From SXTU01 sp964496695 (GTDB lineage: Bacteria; Verrucomicrobiota; Verrucomicrobiia; Limisphaerales; SXTU01), in NCBI GenBank assembly GCA_964496695.1, contig CAZCBE010000010.1:1-64000 (forward strand): DNA of 64,000 nucleotides, given 5' to 3'. Below the pieces are notes generated by a model. It searched no databases. It saw nothing but the letters and a program-made list of their open reading frames with translations, and was not told where the DNA came from. Shown piece after piece: positions 51,538-61,800 of the stretch. Every line of letters starts with the position of its first letter. Position 1 is the stretch's first letter. The position numbers were made by a program, and so were the translations under genes.

Positions 51538-52617
51538 ATGAAAAAGCGCACTTGGAAAATTGCCGGTATCAACTTCGACCACTTCCACATGGGCGACCTG
51601 CTCCGCTACGCCCACGAGCATCCGCAGGCGGAGATCGTCGGCGTGAGCGACGAACAGCCGGAGCGGATGGCCGAAGTCGTGCGCAAGGGCCTCGTGCCGG
51701 GCGAGCGCGCGTTCACGGACTACCGCGCCTGTCTGGAGCAGACGAAGCCGGACGTGGTCATCCTCTGCCCCGCCGCGTCGAAGCACGGCGAGTGGGTGAA
51801 GAAGGTCGCGCCCTACGGCCCGCACATCATGGTGGAGAAACCCTTCGCCGCGTCCCTCAAGGAGGCGGATACGATGATCGCCGCGATGCCCAAGGACAAA
51901 ACGCTGATGATCAACTGGCCGCTGCAATGGGTGCAGTCGCACCGCAAGGCGTTTGAGCTGGTGGACGCGGGCTTCATCGGCGAAGTGACGAACGTCTGGC
52001 ACTTCGGCGGCAACCGCGGCCCGCTTTGGCACGGCGCGGACAAGGACGTGAAGACGCCGGCGCAGGTCGCGAAGGAGAAGCCGGGCTCGTGGTTTTACAA
52101 GCGCGCGCATGGCGGCGGCTCGCTGCTGGACTATCTCGGCTACGGGACGACGCTGTGCACCTGGTATCAAGGCGGGAAGCGCCCTCTCGAAGTCACCGCC
52201 ACGGTGGACGAGCCGGCGGGCCTCGAGGTGGACGAGCACAGCATCGTGGTGGCGCGCTACGCGCACGGGTTGTCAAAGTTCGAGACGCGCTGGGGGACGT
52301 TCACCGACCCGTGGACGATCCAGCCGCAGCCGCGTTGCGGGTTCGTCATCGCCGGCACGGAAGGAACGATCAGCAACTACGATTACGATGACCATGTGAC
52401 GGTGCAGACGCGCAAGCGTCCCCTGCCCCACCGCGTCGCCGCGCCCGCGCCAAAGGCACCGCACCAGAATCCCGTGCAGTATCTCCTGCACTGCCTCGAT
52501 GCGGGCAAACCGCTCGAAGGCCCGGTCAGCCTGCGTATCAGCCGCATCGGCCAGGAGATCGTTGACGCGGCAGTGCGCAGCGCAAAGCTGAAGCGGGCGG
52601 TGAAACTGGCGGCCTAA
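51538..52617 (+). CDS. Gfo/Idh/MocA family oxidoreductase
   Basis: About 359 residues, NAD(P)-dependent sugar or cyclitol dehydrogenase-like family. Nucleotide-binding Rossmann start WKIAGINFDHFHMGDLLRYA (variant), VVGVSDE-like IVGVSDEQPERM, VILCPAASKHGEW, and the catalytic-site lysine region VEKPFAASLKEAD. The C-terminal domain runs from about residue 125. Frequent in Verrucomicrobia; substrate unknown. ATG 51538 selected; upstream codons overlap non-conserved sequence. Confidence 0.9.
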   Translation: MKKRTWKIAGINFDHFHMGDLLRYAHEHPQAEIVGVSDEQPERMAEVVRKGLVPGERAFTDYRACLEQTKPDVVILCPAASKHGEWVKKVAPYGPHIMVEKPFAASLKEADTMIAAMPKDKTLMINWPLQWVQSHRKAFELVDAGFIGEVTNVWHFGGNRGPLWHGADKDVKTPAQVAKEKPGSWFYKRAHGGGSLLDYLGYGTTLCTWYQGGKRPLEVTATVDEPAGLEVDEHSIVVARYAHGLSKFETRWGTFTDPWTIQPQPRCGFVIAGTEGTISNYDYDDHVTVQTRKRPLPHRVAAPAPKAPHQNPVQYLLHCLDAGKPLEGPVSLRISRIGQEIVDAAVRSAKLKRAVKLAA

Positions 52618-52740
52618 ACCAAGGATCAGCTCGTTTTGACGCAAAGGCGCAAAGACGCGAAGCCGGGGCAAGTTGCCTGCGAGCCAGGCAAGCCAAGCCG
52701 TTTCAAGGTTTTCGCAAGCGCTCTTCCTCACTGCGGACCG

Positions 52741-52850
52741 CGCACGGAGTCCCGGCTTTAGCCGGCGGCAAGCTGATCAGCTTCAGACGCTGCGCGCCAG
52801 CGGTCCTGAAAGATCGAACGCCACGCCGGCTGAAGCCGGGACTCCGTGCG
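52741..52850. repeat. 26-bp inverted repeat 'CGCACGGAGTCCCGGC'
   Basis: Arms 52741-52766 and 52825-52850 differ at one position. Interior CAGCGGTCC and GACGCTGCGCGCC. Fills the gap 52618-52887 between convergent genes. Confidence 0.9.
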
Positions 52851-52887
52851 TGCGCCACGCGAGGTTCAGGACTTTCGTCTCGCCCCT

Positions 52888-54486
52888 CTACGGCTTTTTC
52901 GGCTCTTCCTTCTTGGGTGCCGCCGCAGGAGGAAAGGTATCGGTGCGGAACGGCGATGCAGGCAGGCCCTCCTTGTTGAACAGGTTCACGACCGGAAAGT
53001 CCGCCCAGCCATAGCGCACGGCGACCGGTTTCTTCACCGTGGCGGCACTGACGACGATGGAATTGTCCGGCTGGATCTGCGCGTCCGCCCAGGCGAACTG
53101 CTTGTCCTCCCCGCTGACGGCGAAGCCGGTGAGCTTGCCCCCGCGCGCCTCCAGACCCGCACCGACGTGGTCGAAGCGCAGCACGATTTTGTCCCCCTGC
53201 ACCGCGTGCTCCTTGAAGACCGGGCCGCTGGCCACCAGCGCCTCCCCGTAGGCCACGGCCCGCGCGGCGAGGGCGAGGCGCACCCCGACCGGCTCCTTCT
53301 TCGTCGGATGGATGTCATCTTTGTCACCGACATCCGTGGTGACGACGAGGGCATAGTTGGGCACGGCCTTGCCCGTCTGCACCTGTGACTCGCGGAGCCG
53401 CGCCCAGTCGGAATCCGCCGGTGCCGCGGTGATCTGCTCCACGGGGCGGTTGCGGCCCTTGTCAAACGGCGCGAGCTGCACGGCAAGAAACGGGAAATCC
53501 CCCTGCCCCCAGGCGGCGCGCCAGCCCTTGATGAGTTCGGGAAAGAGCACGCTGTATTGGGAGGCGCGGTCAGCATTGGCCTCGCCCTGATACCAGATGA
53601 CGCCCCGGATGCCGTAGGACGTGAGCGGCGCGATCATGCCGTTATACAATTCCGAGCCGAGCCAGACCGGCATCACCGGAGCCTTCGGTGCCTGGCCGGC
53701 GGGGCGCTTGCCCTTCTTCTTGGCATCATCCGCCTCGGCGGCGAATTTCTGCAGGGCCCCCGCGTAGTCGTTGCGCATCCGCTCGAAGCGCTCGGCGAAA
53801 TCGCGGCGCAGGTCCGGGTGCCCGCCCATCGTGGCGCGCGAAGCCCAGGCCTCCGCCGGAGTGCCGCCGTAATAGGCCCCGATCAAGCCGATGGGCACAC
53901 CGACGGCCTTCTGGAGATCCCGCCCAAAGTAGTAGCCCACGGCGGAGAACGCCCCCGGCGTGCGGCACTCCTGCCAGGAAACGCGCAGATCCGCAGCCGG
54001 CTCGCCCGCCTTCGCGCGCGGGATGGTCAGCAGCCGGATCAGCGGCTGATTGACTGCAGCCAGTTCCTTCTCGCCCTCGGCGGATTTGTTGAGCGGAAAC
54101 TCCATGTTCGACTGGCCGCTGCAGACCCACACGTCGCCGACGAGGATGTTCTTGCGCTCGATCCGGTTCTTGCCCGACACGATCAGGGAGGCGGGCGTGG
54201 CGCTGGCCTTGAACGGCCCAAGCCGGAGCTGCCACCGGCTCAACGGATTCGGCAACTGCCGGAACGCGGCGACGGTGGCCTTCTGTCCTTGGAATTCCAC
54301 CGTGACCATTTCACCTTCGTCGGCCCAGCCCCAAAAGGACAGGGACAGATCTCGCTGGAGCACCAGATTGTCCGAGAAGATGCCCGGCAGCTTCACCTCG
54401 GCCCGGAGGCCGGCGGTCCCGAGCAGGACGGAGAGCACCAGCATGGCCTGCCTGCGGAAAGGACGAGAGCGGGTGAGAAGCTGCAT
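52888..54486 (-). CDS. Sialate O-acetylesterase-type SGNH protein
   Basis: About 532 residues with a signal peptide (FRRQAMLVLSVLLGTAGLRA). The nucleophile serine is in VWVCSGQSNMEFPL, and the catalytic pair lies in DVGDKDDIHPTKK near the C-terminus. A beta-sandwich domain precedes the SGNH core, as in sialate O-acetylesterases. ATG 54486 is preferred to TTG 54498. Acts outside the cell on acetylated sugars by family inference. Confidence 0.9.
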   Translation of the reverse strand: MQLLTRSRPFRRQAMLVLSVLLGTAGLRAEVKLPGIFSDNLVLQRDLSLSFWGWADEGEMVTVEFQGQKATVAAFRQLPNPLSRWQLRLGPFKASATPASLIVSGKNRIERKNILVGDVWVCSGQSNMEFPLNKSAEGEKELAAVNQPLIRLLTIPRAKAGEPAADLRVSWQECRTPGAFSAVGYYFGRDLQKAVGVPIGLIGAYYGGTPAEAWASRATMGGHPDLRRDFAERFERMRNDYAGALQKFAAEADDAKKKGKRPAGQAPKAPVMPVWLGSELYNGMIAPLTSYGIRGVIWYQGEANADRASQYSVLFPELIKGWRAAWGQGDFPFLAVQLAPFDKGRNRPVEQITAAPADSDWARLRESQVQTGKAVPNYALVVTTDVGDKDDIHPTKKEPVGVRLALAARAVAYGEALVASGPVFKEHAVQGDKIVLRFDHVGAGLEARGGKLTGFAVSGEDKQFAWADAQIQPDNSIVVSAATVKKPVAVRYGWADFPVVNLFNKEGLPASPFRTDTFPPAAAPKKEEPKKP

Positions 54487-54534
54487 GGCTGGATTCAACG
54501 CCGCGCACTTAAAAGGTCAACGCCGAAAACGTCC

Positions 54535-55698
54535 TCAGAGACCGCGGTTGGCCCGCCAGAGGAGCCAGCCACCAATGCCTTGAAAGAGGAAGTTCGGCAC
54601 CCACACGATCAACTGCGGGTGCAGGTTTGGCCGCGTCTCCCAGGCTTGGCCCAAAATGATGAAGCTGTAATAGACCATCGTGAGGATCAAGGCCGCCGCG
54701 ATGCCGAAGCTGGTCTCCCGCCGGTGCCCGCGCAGACCCAGCGGGATGCCGATGAGCGTGAAGCTCACACAGGCGAAGGAGAAGGCCACCTGCCGGTTCA
54801 GGTTCACCAGCACCGGCGTGGCGTCCACGCCCTGCGCTCGGCGTTCGCGCAGCTCGGCGAGGAGCTGGCGGAACGTCATCTCGCTGAGCTTTGGCTTCCC
54901 CTCCGCCGGCTGCAGACCGGACAGATCCAGGCGCACGGGCGGAGCCTCCTCGAAGCCGACCATGTTCCACTCGCCCGCCGGACCGGCGGCGGCGTTGGTG
55001 GCGGGGCCGGCGGGGGCCGGGTCGCCGCCGGAGGCGAGCGACTTGGTGAACACCTCGGCGTCAAAGAGCTGGAGGATGATCTGCCGGGCCACGGTGTCGG
55101 CGGTGACCCGGGCGCGGCGGGCGTGGATGCGCCGGGTCAACTGCTCCTGCCGCATCTCGTAAAGCAGCACGTTAGCGAATTCCGCCTCCCCCGTGCGCCG
55201 ACCGACGTAAACGCTCCAGCTAGTGCTCACGCCAGGAAAGTCGGTGAAACGCTGCTCCACCAGCAGTGCCGTGGGCCGGGCCATGCCAAAGGCGTAGGAC
55301 ATTTCCTTGAAGGCCACGCGGCAGCGCGGCGCCACCTCCAGTGTCGCATACGCGGAGACCGCGCTGGCCACCACCCCGATCCACAGCACAGGCGTGACCA
55401 GCGCCAGCAGGCTCACCCCCCCGGCCCGCACGGCGGTCAGCTCCTGGTCCGCGCTCAGCCGGCCAAAGACCAGCAGGGTCGCAGTCAGCAAGCCCATCGG
55501 CAGCGCAAAAACCAGCCCGAAGGGCAGCAGCATGGCCACCGCCTGCAGCACGTTCAACAACGGCACCTGCGGGCTCAGCAGCAGCGGCAGGATCTCCTTC
55601 AGCACATTGACGATGAGGAACAGGCCCGTGAACACCGCCACCGTCATGGCCAGCGTGCCCAGCACCTGGCGGCTGACATAAAGATGCAGCGTCTTCAT
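54535..55698 (-). CDS. LptF/LptG family lipopolysaccharide export permease
   Basis: About 387 residues, YjgP/YjgQ family. Helices at the N-terminus (TLAMTVAVFTGLFLIVNVLK, LLPFGLVFALPMGLLTATLL), the cytoplasmic LSADQELTAVRAGG motif, a periplasmic beta domain (about 130-270) and C-terminal helices (FSFACVSFTLIGIPLGLRG, ALILTMVYYSFIILGQAWE). LptF and LptG form the membrane part of the LptBFGC transporter; which of the two this is cannot be decided. Its partner is not in the window. Confidence 0.93.
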   Translation of the reverse strand: MKTLHLYVSRQVLGTLAMTVAVFTGLFLIVNVLKEILPLLLSPQVPLLNVLQAVAMLLPFGLVFALPMGLLTATLLVFGRLSADQELTAVRAGGVSLLALVTPVLWIGVVASAVSAYATLEVAPRCRVAFKEMSYAFGMARPTALLVEQRFTDFPGVSTSWSVYVGRRTGEAEFANVLLYEMRQEQLTRRIHARRARVTADTVARQIILQLFDAEVFTKSLASGGDPAPAGPATNAAAGPAGEWNMVGFEEAPPVRLDLSGLQPAEGKPKLSEMTFRQLLAELRERRAQGVDATPVLVNLNRQVAFSFACVSFTLIGIPLGLRGHRRETSFGIAAALILTMVYYSFIILGQAWETRPNLHPQLIVWVPNFLFQGIGGWLLWRANRGL

Positions 55699-55802
55699 CA
55701 GGCGCGGGCGCGGACACCGGAGTTTTCCGGGAGCAACATCAGCGTGAGCGTAGCGGGACGGGCGCGGCTTGTCACGGCGGGTTCATCCTCCCTCAGCCAA
55801 GA

Positions 55803-55826
55803 CGGCCCGCAGTTGCCTGCGGGCCG
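55803..55826 (-). terminator. Hairpin after the giant repeat protein gene
   Basis: Perfect 10-bp stem CGGCCCGCAG / CTGCGGGCCG with loop TTGC, about 35 bases past the minus-strand stop at 55859. A U-rich tail is weak, so intrinsic termination is likely but not certain. Confidence 0.65.
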
Positions 55827-55858
55827 TATGACGATTTCAGGTTGAGCGCCAGCCGGAA

Positions 55859-58800
55859 CTACGGCAACTGGATGACGCGGTAGAAGCGGCGCGCGCTGCC
55901 GGGCGAGGTGGTGTCTGTCACCGTGACGGTGCCCTGGCTGCTGTTGACCGTGCTGAGCACCGTCCAAGTCCGCAGGTCGGTCGAGTATTCGACGCGGTAG
56001 GCGCGCCCCGGCTCGGCGGTGATCGTGAGCAGGAACTGGCCGCCACTGAAGCCGCCCCCGCCCAGCGTGGTGTTGATCGGCATGTTCGAGTTGCCGTTGA
56101 GCCGCGCGATGCGTCCGCGCAACGCGCTGTTGACGGTGGTAAAGTCACCCGCCAGCACCACCTTGAAGTCAGACTGAAGCAGCACCGCGTAGATCAGACC
56201 GTCCGCGCCCGCGCCGCTGACAAACGTCGCATCCAGCGTGCCATCGGCCTGGAAGCGGGTGATCCGGCCCACCGCAGTGCCGGTGGCGGAGAATGAACCG
56301 CCGGGCGTGACGGCGGTGACCGCCGCATCCGCACCGGCCGCCGCATAGCTGAAGCGGGTCGCCGCCGGGACCGCCGTCACCGTGAAGGTGCCGTCGAAGC
56401 CGGCCGCCACCCCGTTGATCGTGACCCGCGACCCAATCGCGAGGCTGTGCGAACCGCTGGTGGTCAGGGTGACCACCCCGCCCGTGCGCTCCCGGAAGGT
56501 CACCGTGGCGCCCGGGGCGGGCGGCGTGCCAGTGTCGCCGTTGACACTGGTGAACGCGCCACCGGCCAGGATGCGTCCATCCGGCTGAAGCACGAGGCTG
56601 AGGACCGTGTCGTTCACCGCCGGGAAGAAGCTGAGATCCAGCGAGCCATCATGGTTGAGCCGCGCCAGACGGGAACGGGACACCCCGTTGACCGCGCCGA
56701 ACAGGCCGCCCACCACGATCTTCCCGTCCGGCTGGATGGCGAGGGACGCCACCGTCCCGCTGGTCCCGGCGCTGAACGTGGTGTCAATCGAGCCATCCGC
56801 GTTGAGCCGCATGAGTCGGCTGGCGGCGGTGCCATTGAAGTTCGTGAACGCACCACCCACCAGAAGCTTCCCGCTGTTGGTGCCCGTGGTGTAGAGCGTG
56901 ATGACATTGACGATCCCGTTCGCCCCCGTGCCCGGGTTGAAGCTGACATCCAGCGAGCCACTGGTGTTCAGGCGGGCCAGGCGGCCGCGGGCCGTGCCGC
57001 TGAAGTTGGTGAAGCCGCCGCCGATGAGCACCTTTCCGTCCGGTTGGAGCGCGATGGCGTTCACCGAGCCGCTCGCCCCGGTGCCCACCGCGAAGCTGGT
57101 GTCCAGCGAGCCATCCGCCAGCAGGCGCGCGACCCGGCTGCGGAGCGTGCCGCCGACCGAGGTAAAGTCACCCGCGATCACCAGCCGTCCATCCGGCTGC
57201 AGGGCGAGCACATTGACCGCATTGTCCGGCCCGAGTCCCTGGTTGAACGTCAGGTCCAGCGTGCCATCAAGGTTCAGCCGTGCCAGCCGGCTCCGATTGG
57301 TGCCATTGAAGCTGGTGAAGCGGCCCGCCGTCATGATCTGCCCATTGGCAAGCTGGAGGGCCGCATACACGGAATCATTGAAACCAACGCCAGGATCAAA
57401 GGCGAAATCCACGCCACCAGGCCCGTCATTGTCCACAATGCCCAAAGTAGCGGTGCTGAGCCCGAAGGCGGCGCCGCCCGTGATGTTGGCCAGCGCCAGA
57501 TTGATCGTCTCCGTGGTTTCCACAAGCTGGTCATTGAACACGGGCACCAGGAACGACTTGGCTCCGGTCTCGCCGTTGGTCCAGCTCAGCGTGCCGCTCA
57601 CGCCGGCGTAGTCCAGCCCGTTCGAGGCGGTGCCGCCGCCGGTCGTAAGATACTGCACAGATACCGCGCCGGAGCTGCCCCCGGAGCGCGACACCAGCAC
57701 CACGCCATTGGTGCTGCTCTCGCCAACAAGGTAGCTTCCGGTCGTAAAGCCGATCGCCCCGACATTGTCCACGATCGTCAGCACTGCGTTGCTCACGGTG
57801 AGGAAGGCCCCGCCGGTCGGGCTGAACAGGACCAGATTCACCGTCTCCGGCGACTCCGCGACCGTGTCATTGATGATCGGCACGGTGAATGTGCGGCTGG
57901 TCACATTCGCGGCGAAGGTGAGCACCGCATTGGTGGTGACGTAGTCGAGGCCCGCCTGCGCCGTGCCGTTGCTGGTGGTGAAGGAGACGGACACGCCGAG
58001 GTTCGTCACGCCGGAGCGCAGCACCGTGATGGTGGCCGAGCCGGCGCTTTCCCCGATCGTGTAGGTGGCGCTGCTGAACCCGATGCCGATGTCGTCATCC
58101 ACAATCGTAACCGTCGCCGTGTTCGTCCCGCCCAGCCGGGCCGCGCCAGGAGGCTGCGGGTTGCTCAGGGCCAGGCCGAACACCTCGTCGCCTTCGGGCA
58201 CCTGGTCCACGATGATGGCAATCGTGAAGTTGGTGCTAGTCTGATTCGGGTTGAACGTGACGGTGCCGGCCGCCGCGATGTAGTCCACCCCCGTCGTTGC
58301 GGCATTGGGCACCGCCAGCGGGACAGTGGAGCACACCACGGTCACCGGACCGGGGTTCTGGCCAAAGCGCAGGACGGGAATGTTGAGCAGGCTGACCGAC
58401 TCGCTGACGGAGTAGGTGGTGGCACTGAAGCTGAAGGTGCTGTCGTTGTCCACAATGGTCAGCGTCGCGGTGCCATTCGTGCCCACGCTGGCAAAGCTGG
58501 CAGGTGTAGCATTGAGAAGCTGGAGGTTCAGGAACCGGTTGGGCTGCACCGCCTGGTTGTCAATGATGGCCACCGTGAAGTTGGTATTGGTCACGCCAGG
58601 CTGGAACACCAGCGTGTTCGTGACACCTGTGTAGTCGAAACCGTTCGTCGCTGTGCCATCGCCGGTCGCGTAGTTCACCGTGCCCGTGAAGTTCGTCACC
58701 CCGTAGCGGATCACATTCACCACTGCGGTGGCACCGTCCTCGAACACCGTGTAGTTCGTGGATGCGAAGCTGAACTGCATGTCATCATCCGTGATGGTGA

Positions 58801-61800
58801 TCGTGGCGTTGGTGACCGCGCCCAGAATCGCGCCCGCCGTCGGGTTGGACAGCACCAGCCCGATGGTTTCCACCGGCTCAACCACCTGGTCGTTGACAAT
58901 CACCACGTTGATGTTGGTCGTGGTCTGCCCGGAGGCGAAGTTCAGCACCTGGGGCAGCGGGATGTAGTCCGCCACGGGGGCGGCCGATCCGCCCACGGTG
59001 GAGAAGTCCACGGAGACGGCCCCGATGATGCCCCCCACCCGGTTCACCGTGATGGTCACGCTGCCCGCGGATTCCACCACCGTGTAGCTGTTGGTGGCAA
59101 ACTGGAAGCTGCCGAATGCGTCGTCATCCACGATGGTCACCGTGGCGTTGGTCAGGCCCAGGATCGCCCCACCGGTCGGGTTCGAGAGCCGGAGCACCAG
59201 CGTTTCGTTGCCTTCCACCAGGACATCGTCGAGCAACTGGACCTGGAAGGCCTTGCTGGCCTCGCCATCGGCCAGGTTGATGGTCCCGTTGGTGCTCTGA
59301 TAATCCACGCCGGCGGTCGCCGTGCCCAGCCCGTCCACGGTGCTGAACGTCACCGATACCGCTCCTGAATTGCCGTTGGTGCGGACCAGCGTGATGATCG
59401 CGACGCCGCCATTCTCAAAGGCGTTGAAGTTCGTGGCGGCAAAGCCCAGCACACCCACGCCAAAGTCATTGTCCACGATGGTGAGGGTGGCATTGGTCAC
59501 CGTCCCCAGCGCCCCGATGCCGATCGGCCCGGCATTGGTGAGGAACAGGCTGACGGTTTCGTTGCCTTCCACCCCCAGGTCTTCGAAGACCGGGACGGTG
59601 AAACTCTGGGTGGTCACTCCGGAGGCGAAGACCAAGCTGCCGGAGACATTCGCGTAATCCAGGCCCGGCAAGGCGGTCAGGCCCGCGGTGAAGTAGTCCA
59701 CCGTCACCTGCTCATTGGTGCCCCCGGAACGCACCACGGTGACCACGGCATTGGTGCCATTTTCCGCCACGCTGTAGGAGGGCGAGGAGAAGGCGATCTG
59801 GGAGTCATTCTCGGCAATGACCAGCACCGCAGTCGGCGGAATGTCCAGGGCCGCCCCGCCCGTTGCATTCGAGAGGGTGAGCATCACGGTGCGGCCTGGA
59901 CGCACGATGGCGTCATCAATCACCGGCACCACAAACGTCCGCAGCGTCTCGCCCGGGCCGAAGAACAGCGTGCCGCCGACCGGAATGTAGTCCACCCCCG
60001 GCAAGGCCGTGCCGCCGCTGATCACCGTGTAGTCAGCCGAAACCGTGTTGCTGGTTCCGCCGGTGCGCAGCACGGTGATGGTGGCATTGGTCCCCGCTTC
60101 GCTGACCGTGAAGACCGGCGCCGCAAACACGAGCAGGCCGGCCCCCGCATTTTGTCCGCCATGGAGCCGTGTGAAGCGGCCCTGCGGCACGCCGTTGAAG
60201 CTGGTGAACGCCCCGCCTACCAGGATCTTGGTGTCCGTCTGCACCGCCAGCGCCGCCACCAAGTTGTCCGCTCCGGTCCCTAGATTGATGGTGGGATCCA
60301 CCGCGCCATTGCCGTCGAGACGGACGATGCGGTTGCGCGCGAAACCGCCGAAGTTGGAGAAGGCACCGCCCACCAGTATCTTGCCGTCGTTTTGGATCGT
60401 GACCGCCGCCACGAAGTCATCCGGGCCGCTGCCAATGTTGAAGGTCGTGTCCAGGCTGCCGTCCGCGTTGAGGCGCACGAGATTGGTCCGGGCCACCACC
60501 CCGTTGGTCGCCGTGAACTGCCCGCCCACCAGAATCTGGCCGTTCACCTGCTGCGCTACGCAGAACACCGTGCCGTTGGTGATCATGGTGCCCGGCCGGA
60601 AAGTCGGGTCCAGCGTGCCGTCCGGGTTCAGGCGCGCGATCCGGCGGCTGGGCACGCCAGCCACGGCGTCAAAGTCGCCCGCGATCAGGATGCGTCCGTC
60701 GTTGAGCGCGGCCACCACCCGCACCTGGGCATCCGGGCCCGCCCCGGCGTCGAACGTGGAGTCCACGGAGCCGTCGAAATTGAGGCGGGCGATGAAATTG
60801 CGGCTGAAGCCGTTGACCGCCGTGAAAGTTCCGCCCAGCACCACACGCCCGTTGTTCTGGATGGCCACGGCGTTGACCGCGTTGTTCACGCCGGTGCCGG
60901 GATTGAAGGTCAGATCTGGTGTCCCGTCCACGTTCAAACGGGCGATGTTGGTGCGCCCGACGTTGCCGCCGAGCGTTTCGAAGATGCCGCCGATCACCAC
61001 CTTGTTGGCGTTCAACCCATTGGTGTAAACGCCGACGGCACGCACCGTTCCCAAGGGGAGGTTGGTGCCGATGGCGATGACGCCGACGTCGAACCCGTTG
61101 TCCAAGCTGCCGTCCGTATTGATGCGGGCCACGTTTTGGCGCGCCGTCCCTGCAAAGGCCGTAAAATCACCGCCCAGCACGGCCTGGCCGTTGGTGGCGA
61201 GGGTGATGGAAGCAACCAGGCTGTTGGCGCCCAAACCGGTGATGTAGCCCGTGTCCACCGTCCCGGCGCTGTTCTCATTGTCCACGATGCGAACCACGGC
61301 GTTGCTGAACCCGACGAGCGCCCCGTTTGTCGCGCCAAACAGCCGGACGCTGAAGGTGCGGTTTCCGTCCTGCTGCGCATTGTCAATGATGGGCACCGCG
61401 AAGGTCAGATTCGTCATGCCGTTGGTGAAGACCAAGGTGCCAAACGTGTTGGTGTAGTGCTGGCCGGGCAATTGCGGACCGAAGCCGGGGTGGGCCACGG
61501 CCGAATCATTCAGGTTGGTAAAGGTCGCGTATTGCACGCCGACTGTGCCGGTGAACCCGTTGGTGCGGATCACGGTGATCAGCGCATTCGTCGCACTCTC
61601 GTTGACATTGAAGACGGCGGACGCGAAGCCCAGCACACCCGGCGCCGAGTCATCGTCCTGAATGGTCAGCAACGCGGTGCTGGGAATGTTCAGGCTGGAA
61701 CCGTTGATCGGGTTGAATAGCGCCAACCCCACGGTCCGGTCGCCGTCCACCAGCGAATTGTTGAACAAGGGAACGGTGATCAGCCGGTCCGAGGAATCGC

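Noticed and set aside
56447..59368. A 973-residue open frame on the plus strand opposite the giant protein
   Set aside because: It is the mirror of the repeat protein's codon pattern, has histidine/arginine/glycine-rich low-complexity sequence and no recognisable domain; the minus strand has clear Calx-beta and delta-60 domains.
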